Source: Reinekea marinisedimentorum (lineage in GTDB: Bacteria > Pseudomonadota > Gammaproteobacteria > Pseudomonadales > Natronospirillaceae). From it: DNA of 64,000 nucleotides. The stretch's first letter is position 1; each line of letters begins with the position of its first letter. The notes beneath the pieces are model-generated. The model did not search any database. It was not told where the DNA came from and was given only the letters and a program-made list of their open reading frames with translations. The stretch spans positions 310,001 to 374,000 of the forward strand of contig NZ_SLZR01000001.1 of the NCBI RefSeq assembly GCF_004341165.1, read 5' to 3'. This document shows, one piece after another, positions 58,984-64,000 of this stretch. Made by a program: the position numbers and the translations under genes.

Positions 58984-59892
58984 ATGGGTACTATTAAACA
59001 GGTGGCGCTGGTAGGTGGCACACACGGAAATGAACTGACGGGGATCGCATTACTGCGCCACTGGCGTGAGCACCCGGATGAAATTGCCCGCAGCAGTTTT
59101 GCCGTTGAAACGCACCTGGCCAACCCTAAGGCCAATCAGGCCAACCGCCGCTATCTGGATCAGGATCTGAATCGTCAGTTCCATATTGATGATCTTGGCG
59201 ATTTCACTCTCACCGGTTACGAGCATAACCGCGCCAAGGCGTTGAACAGCCTGCTGGGCCCCAAAGAAGACCCGCGTGTCGATTTTGTCATTGATATGCA
59301 CACCACCACGGCCAACATGGGCATGTCGCTGATCTTCAATACTGACGACCCCCTGGTGGTGGGTATGGCGTTCTATGTACAGCAGCAGATGCCGCATGCG
59401 ACGCTGTTCTTCGATAACATGCCCAGCCGCCTGGAGGATAACTTCCTGACGTCGCTCGGGCGTTATAACGGTTTTCTGATTGAGGTCGGCCCGGTGCCGC
59501 AGGGCCTGCTGCGTGCCGATATCTACCTGGAAACACAGCAGGCGGCGAAGCACTGTCTGGATTATCTGGAGTTGTACAATAAGGGTGAAGTTCCTGAGCT
59601 GCCAAAGGTCCGCCAAGGCTATCAGTTTGTAGAGAAGGTGAAGCTGCCGAAGAACGAAGCCGGCGATTTAACGGCCATGGTGCATCCCAACCTGCAGGAT
59701 AAAGACTACGAGCCGATCAGCAAGGGCGATCCGTTTTTCCTGACCACCAGTGGCGAAACCATTGCCTATGACCGGGATGAAACCCTGTACGGCGCCTTTA
59801 TTAACGAAGCCGCCTATTATGATGTCAGTGTTGGCTTAAGCCTGATGCGTAAGATTGATATTGAGCTTAAAAGCGAGCCAGCAGCTGGCTGA
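58984..59892 (+). CDS. Aspartoacylase family zinc hydrolase
   Basis: This resembles AspA-type aspartoacylase, which releases acetate and aspartate from N-acetylaspartate (some members act on other N-acyl amino acids). Zinc ligands are in GGTHGNE and DMHTTT, and the catalytic glutamate in LIEVGPVPQG. Length 302. Its 3' end overlaps the DUF484 gene on the other strand by 26 bp. The acetate product links loosely with the acs region, but that may be chance. Confidence 0.86.
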   Translation: MGTIKQVALVGGTHGNELTGIALLRHWREHPDEIARSSFAVETHLANPKANQANRRYLDQDLNRQFHIDDLGDFTLTGYEHNRAKALNSLLGPKEDPRVDFVIDMHTTTANMGMSLIFNTDDPLVVGMAFYVQQQMPHATLFFDNMPSRLEDNFLTSLGRYNGFLIEVGPVPQGLLRADIYLETQQAAKHCLDYLELYNKGEVPELPKVRQGYQFVEKVKLPKNEAGDLTAMVHPNLQDKDYEPISKGDPFFLTTSGETIAYDRDETLYGAFINEAAYYDVSVGLSLMRKIDIELKSEPAAG

Positions 59893-60538
59893 TAACGTTT
59901 GCTAAATGACCGAGGAACAGAGTGTCGGTGCTGGAGCGGAAGTGGCTGGCCGAGTGGCTGCCCAGCGCTATCAGGCCGATACCTTTGCCGTTCAGGGTGA
60001 CCGCACCGAGCGCCACCGATTTAACCTCGCTCTCAGCAAACAGCAGCTGGCGCGAGGTTTCACTGAATTCGCCACACTGGTTTTTCAGTTCGGTAATGGT
60101 TGAGCGGAAGTGGGTGTTCAGGATTTCCCGGTCGCAATAGAGCCACAGATCGCCATCGGTCGTTTGCTGATGGGTCAGCACCAACTGGACCTGGTCGACA
60201 TCGAAGCGCTCTGTCAAAACCTGATTTAACACCTTGCTGATGTCGTTAAGCGTGCGGCAGGCAATCAGCTCGAGTACCAGCTTTTGCAGCTTCATAAACA
60301 GGTTGTCGTTGCGTTGGGCGACGTTGATAAAGTGGTTGAGGCGATCAATCAGATCGTTGTTTTCTTTGCGCAGAATATGGTTCTGACGCTCAATCAGCGA
60401 TATGGCGTCGCCACTGTCGTGCTTCAGATGCAGGCTTTTCAGCAGATTGGGGTGATCTTCAAAGAAGTGCGGCTGCAGCCGCAGGTAGCGAACAACCTCT
60501 TCTTCGCTGATGGAAAGTTCATCAGTTAATTCAGTCAC
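59867..60538 (-). CDS. DUF484 family protein (GAF-like)
   Basis: The 223-residue protein ([19 protein letters not shown] at the start, then a helix and a GAF-like domain with [13 protein letters not shown]) is DUF484, regularly found between dapF and xerC. Here its start overlaps dapF by four bases, but xerC does not follow: aspA lies tail to tail with a 26-bp overlap. Function unknown. Confidence 0.88.
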   Translation of the reverse strand: MTELTDELSISEEEVVRYLRLQPHFFEDHPNLLKSLHLKHDSGDAISLIERQNHILRKENNDLIDRLNHFINVAQRNDNLFMKLQKLVLELIACRTLNDISKVLNQVLTERFDVDQVQLVLTHQQTTDGDLWLYCDREILNTHFRSTITELKNQCGEFSETSRQLLFAESEVKSVALGAVTLNGKGIGLIALGSHSASHFRSSTDTLFLGHLANVISQLLARF

Positions 60539-61374
60539 GACGCCACCCCTTCAGAAATGTAACCTTCAAAAACCCGACTGGCGGGCCCGGTCATCATGAC
60601 ATTCCCTTCGCCCGGCCATTCGATTATTAATTCACCACCGGGCAGTTTGACAGAAACGCGCGGGTCTAACCAGCCGTTGATAATACCGGAAACAACCGCG
60701 GCACAGGCACCGGTACCGCAGGCCAGCGTTTCACCAACGCCGCGCTCAAACACCCGTAGTTTAATGTGGTTGCGATCGACAACTTCCATAAAGCCGGCGT
60801 TCACACGCTGAGGAAAATCCGCATGGTTTTCAATCAGCGGGCCCAGGGTTTCAACCGGTGCGGTATCGACGTTTTCGACCTTCAGTACGGCATGCGGGTT
60901 GCCCATGCTGACCGCGCCAATGTGCAGTACCTCGCCGTTTACATTCAGCGGGTACAGCGCAGCGCGCTCGCTGGCATTAAAGGGGATTTTTTCCGGGCGC
61001 AACCTGGGGCGGCCCATATCAACCGTAACCTGGCCATCGTCCTGAACGTGCAGTTCCAGATCGCCGCCGGCGGTTTCCACGCGGATCAGGGGGTTATCAA
61101 TCAGCTTGTTATCGAGCACGAAGCGGGCGAAGCAGCGTGCACCGTTACCGCAGTTTTCAACCTCGCTGCCATCGGCATTGAAGATGCGGTAGCGGAAGTC
61201 ACGATCGGGCCGGGAAGGCGGCTCAACCAACAGCAGCTGATCGAAGCCGATACCAAAGTTGCGGCTGGCCCATTTTTCGATTTGCGACTCGTTGAGTTCA
61301 ACGGCTTGTGTAACGCCATCGATGACCATGAAGTCGTTACCTAAACCGTGCATTTTCGTGAACTTAAGCCGCAT
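60535..61374 (-). CDS. dapF: Diaminopimelate epimerase
   Basis: DapF converts LL- to meso-diaminopimelate for lysine and peptidoglycan. The two catalytic cysteines are seen in ENCGNGARC and [14 protein letters not shown]. Length 279. It is 7 bp downstream of lysA in one operon. Confidence 0.97.
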   Translation of the reverse strand: MRLKFTKMHGLGNDFMVIDGVTQAVELNESQIEKWASRNFGIGFDQLLLVEPPSRPDRDFRYRIFNADGSEVENCGNGARCFARFVLDNKLIDNPLIRVETAGGDLELHVQDDGQVTVDMGRPRLRPEKIPFNASERAALYPLNVNGEVLHIGAVSMGNPHAVLKVENVDTAPVETLGPLIENHADFPQRVNAGFMEVVDRNHIKLRVFERGVGETLACGTGACAAVVSGIINGWLDPRVSVKLPGGELIIEWPGEGNVMMTGPASRVFEGYISEGVAS

Positions 61375-61381
61375 TATTACC

Positions 61382-62632
61382 TCAATCTATGGTGGACTCA
61401 CCGGCCCACAAATCCTGCAGAGATTCGCGTTTACGAACCAGATGAACGCTTTGCCCGTCGACCATCACCTCGGCCGGACGCGTTCGGGTATTATAGTTAG
61501 ACGCCATCACAAAGCTATAGGCCCCGGCTGACTTCACCGCCAGCAGATCACCGGCGGCAATGCTCAGCTCGCGCTGCTTACCGAAGAAACAGGTGGATTC
61601 ACAGACCGGGCCGACGATATCCCATTTGGCGGTTTTACCAGTACTCTGCGCGTTGACCTGTACGATGTCCATCCAGGCCTGATACAGCGACGGGCGGATC
61701 AGATCGTTCATGCCGCCATCGACAATGGCAAAGTGGTGCTCGCCGTTGTCTTTCAGAAACTCGACCTCGGTCACCAGAATACCGGCGTTGGCAACGATGC
61801 TGCGGCCCGGTTCCAGAATCAGCGACAGGTCGCGGTCTTTCAGGTGGGTCACCAGGCTGCTGATGTAGCTGGCGACATCGGGTTCGTGATCGGTTTCGGT
61901 GTACTTAACGCCGATACCGCCGCCCATATCAACATGCTTGAGCACGATACCTTCCGCTTTCAGCTCATCGATCAGCGTCAGCAGACGGTCGAGTGCATCG
62001 GCAAACGGTTGTGCTTCCAGTAACTGGGAACCGATGTGGCAATCCATGCCGGTAATTTTCAGGTTCGGCAGTTTCGCCGCCTGGCGGTATATTTCTTTCG
62101 CCAGCCGGTAATCCACCCCAAATTTGTTTTCTTTCAGGCCGGTGGAAATGTACGGGTGGGTTTTGGCGTCGACATCCGGGTTCACCCGCAGTGAAATCGG
62201 TGCGATCTTGCCCATGTCACCGGCAACCGCGTTCAGGCGGTCGAGCTCGGCGGCGGATTCGATGTTAAAGCAGTGAATGCCTGCTTCCAGCGCGCGGCGC
62301 ATTTCGCTGGCCTTTTTGGCCACGCCGGAAAACACCACCTTGCCGGCATCGCCACCGGCGGCCAGTACGCGCTCCAGTTCTCCCACCGAGACGATATCGA
62401 ACCCGGCACCCAGCTTGGCCAGTACGCTCAGCACACCAATGTTAGAGTTCGCTTTCACCGCAAAGCAGATTAAACCCTTGTGATCACCAAGCCCTGCCTG
62501 ATAGGCCTTGAACTGGGTTTCAATCGCGGAGCGGGAATAGACATACAGCGGCGTGCCATAGTCTTCAGCAAGCTTGGAGACTGCAACACCTTCGGCGTGC
62601 AGCTGATGGTTTTGATACGGAAACGGGTTCAT
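61382..62632 (-). CDS. lysA: Diaminopimelate decarboxylase
   Basis: LysA decarboxylates meso-diaminopimelate to lysine using PLP. The PLP lysine is in [10 protein letters not shown]; other marks are [24 protein letters not shown] and GPVCES. I start at the ATG at 62632 ([23 protein letters not shown], 416 aa), matching relatives; AAAAGG lies 12 nt upstream, a little far. A TTG at 62644 is the alternative. lptM precedes it by 20 bp. Confidence 0.95.
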   Translation of the reverse strand: MNPFPYQNHQLHAEGVAVSKLAEDYGTPLYVYSRSAIETQFKAYQAGLGDHKGLICFAVKANSNIGVLSVLAKLGAGFDIVSVGELERVLAAGGDAGKVVFSGVAKKASEMRRALEAGIHCFNIESAAELDRLNAVAGDMGKIAPISLRVNPDVDAKTHPYISTGLKENKFGVDYRLAKEIYRQAAKLPNLKITGMDCHIGSQLLEAQPFADALDRLLTLIDELKAEGIVLKHVDMGGGIGVKYTETDHEPDVASYISSLVTHLKDRDLSLILEPGRSIVANAGILVTEVEFLKDNGEHHFAIVDGGMNDLIRPSLYQAWMDIVQVNAQSTGKTAKWDIVGPVCESTCFFGKQRELSIAAGDLLAVKSAGAYSFVMASNYNTRTRPAEVMVDGQSVHLVRKRESLQDLWAGESTID

Positions 62633-62652
62633 CGTGGAACGCAACCTTTTGA

Positions 62653-62787
62653 TCAGAGCTTTTGGTCAGTTTGGCTAGTGGTGGTATCTGAGTTGGGCAG
62701 CGTCAGCCGGTCCGGCTTGGTGCCGCAGGCTGACAGCAGGCTCACTGAGATAAACAGCAGGCAGATTAATTTTCGTTGAATAGACAT
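62653..62787 (-). CDS. lptM: Small LPS-assembly lipoprotein LptM (LppL)
   Basis: A 44-codon gene: MSIQRKLICLLFISVSLLSAC is a lipoprotein signal (lipobox LSAC, Cys21), followed by GTKPDRLTLP, the conserved short motif of LptM (E. coli: CGLKGPLYFP), then a Ser/Thr/Gln tail. LptM helps mature the LptD-LptE translocon. Its position immediately before lysA-dapF is the usual one in gammaproteobacteria, which secures the call despite the short length. Confidence 0.85.
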   Translation of the reverse strand: MSIQRKLICLLFISVSLLSACGTKPDRLTLPNSDTTTSQTDQKL

Positions 62788-62903
62788 GTGTGCTAAACCA
62801 CTGCAAGTGAGCGGCGAGTATAGCAAGAGCGGCGCAACAACAAACCTCTGTTTGTTCAGTGCTGTCTTTCAGTTTCAGCAAGAACCGAGCGCACCACCGG
62901 GCG

Positions 62904-63593
62904 TTAACCCTGTGGCTGGCTTCTGCGGTTCCTGAAGAACGAAACGGCCTTCTTAGCGATCAGCGGGAAGACCCCCAGTAAGACGAACGAGGCCAGCAGC
63001 GGCGCAGACAGAATGCCGGACAGGCTATCCAGCTTGGCCAGCTGAGTGCCTGCGTTGGCATACACAGCGGCACCGGCGAGCATGCCAATCTGGGAGACCC
63101 AGAAGTAAGTCCAGACGCGAATCTTGGTCAGGCCCATCACCACGTTGATCACAAAGAACGGTACCACCGGCACTAAACGCAGCGTGAACAGATAGAAGGC
63201 GCCATCCTGTTCAATGCCCTTGTTGACCGGTTCAATTTTGTCGGCAAATTTCTTCTGTACCCAGTCGCCAAGTACATAACGGGCGATTAAGAACGCCAGT
63301 GTGGCTCCGATTGTGGCCGAGAGGTTGGCCAGAATGGTGCCTAGAAATACCCCGAAAACCGCGCCACCGGTGAGCGTCAGCAGAGCCGCTCCCGGTAACG
63401 ACAGTGCCGTCACCACGATGTAGATCAGAGCGTAGGCCAGGGCCAGCAGGATTGGGTTTTCAGCGCGGTATTCCTGTAAGGCTGCCTGTTGGTGTTTCAG
63501 CTGCTCCAGCGTCAGGTAGGTGGCGAGGTCGAAGTAAATAAAGGCGGCAACGGCCGCGATCACAATAGCGAGAAGCGAAATCTTTTTAATCAT
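62904..63593 (-). CDS. TVP38/TMEM64 (VTT-domain) membrane protein
   Basis: Six or so hydrophobic helices in 229 residues with the VTT/DedA-superfamily core: LPGAALLTLTGGAVFG, GATLAFLIARY, and FTLRLVPVVPFFVINVVMG with a re-entrant-loop proline pair. Such proteins are linked to lipid scrambling or ion homeostasis; no specific role can be given. Ends in a basic tail (FFRNRRSQPQG). Confidence 0.85.
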   Translation of the reverse strand: MIKKISLLAIVIAAVAAFIYFDLATYLTLEQLKHQQAALQEYRAENPILLALAYALIYIVVTALSLPGAALLTLTGGAVFGVFLGTILANLSATIGATLAFLIARYVLGDWVQKKFADKIEPVNKGIEQDGAFYLFTLRLVPVVPFFVINVVMGLTKIRVWTYFWVSQIGMLAGAAVYANAGTQLAKLDSLSGILSAPLLASFVLLGVFPLIAKKAVSFFRNRRSQPQG

Positions 63594-63707
63594 GGAGGTA
63601 GGAGCCCTTAAAACCTGCAGATAATGGCGTCGGTCATAAAAAAGTGAGTGGTTGTCTTTCCTGAGGGTCAGACAACCAATGCTGGCAGGAGTTCTCGGCA
63701 GACGCGG

Positions 63708-64000
63708 TTAAAATTCAGCGGCGGGTTCCGGTTCAACCCATTTTTTCTTGTTGATCATTTCCCAAAGCACGACCATTCGATCACGATCGAGCAGAAATAC
63801 GTCGCGCGCTTCCTGCTTGCGGGATTCAACCTCATCAATCTCGGCTTCAAAGTCCGCGATTTGCTGATCGATGGTGGAGAGTTCGCTGAGCAGGTTTTCG
63901 GGGATGTCCTTACCGGTTTTTTCCAGGTTTGCGGCCTGTTCCTGCAGGGTGTCGTGCTCGTTTTCTTTAATGCGGATGCGGTTCACCTTGACACGAATTT
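63708..64000 (-). CDS. Partial coiled-coil protein (runs off the right edge)
   Basis: The frame is open from the window end (IRVKVNRIRIKENEHDTL...) to the stop at 63708. Nearly all of it is a charged heptad-type coiled coil (LEKTGKDIPENLLSELSTID, then QQIADFEAEIDEVESRKQEA) with a short C-terminal LWEMINKKKW. The GTG at 63986 has no room for a Shine-Dalgarno, so the start is probably outside. Family not recognised. Confidence 0.5.
   Translation of the reverse strand, partial: IRVKVNRIRIKENEHDTLQEQAANLEKTGKDIPENLLSELSTIDQQIADFEAEIDEVESRKQEARDVFLLDRDRMVVLWEMINKKKWVEPEPAAEF

Overview
The window looks like ordinary chromosome of a free-living gammaproteobacterium on the Pseudomonadales/Oceanospirillales side of the class. 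Evidence: gene orders familiar from Pseudomonas and its marine relatives (coaBC-dut-algC-argB-slmA; HAD phosphatase / rppH-ptsP; lptM-lysA-dapF-DUF484), medium-high GC, dense coding and short intergenic gaps. A Reinekea/Saccharospirillum-like marine bacterium would fit, but that is inference. I see no prophage, IS element, CRISPR array, rRNA or tRNA gene.

Layout. 1-9 kb: a PAS-like fragment at the edge, then minus-strand slmA, argB, a long membrane-anchored AlgC-like protein, dut and coaBC, and plus-strand radC, rpmB-rpmG and an acyltransferase. 9-15 kb: a DsbA-family thiol oxidoreductase, DUF924, an M48-like pseudoprotease, an unknown gene, a RamB/ScfR-type regulator and udk. 15-22.5 kb: pgk, fba, a multi-spanning membrane protein with a double operator, sigma54/NtrC-type signals before glnK-amtB, and two lipoproteins. 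23-32.4 kb: an acetate-switch neighbourhood with acs, a Cys/Met-metabolism PLP enzyme, the LuxR-type response regulator CrbR and the symporter-histidine kinase CrbS; between the regulators lies a 68-aa gene behind a strong sigma54-type promoter and a perfect 21-bp palindrome. 32.4-46.7 kb: hemH, hlyU, hslO-hslR-yrfG, cysQ, rlmI, an imelysin-like lipoprotein, a HAD phosphatase, rppH-ptsP, typA, and a MarR regulator with a split DUF606 exporter. 46.7-64 kb: ilvA, rpiA, glgC, DUF2147, ybaK-cpxA-cpxR, smrA, DUF1631, folA, aspA, the lptM-lysA-dapF-DUF484 run, a VTT-domain membrane protein and a partial coiled-coil gene.

The parts most worth a second look: (1) the AlgC homologue keeps sugar-binding loops but has lost the phosphoserine and a metal-binding aspartate, and is fused to a transmembrane sensor-like module; (2) the rpiA-glgC gap holds a perfect 23-bp inverted repeat enclosing two hairpins that, on the glgC strand, show CsrA-type AGGA loops, flanked by duplicated terminators; (3) the palindrome + sigma54 promoter + 68-aa gene between crbR and crbS; (4) an M48-family protein with both zinc histidines of HExxH replaced; (5) several operator-like repeat arrays and a 7-bp tandem repeat in the typA 3' region.

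Limits: all family calls come from reading the sequence; no database search or folding program was run.
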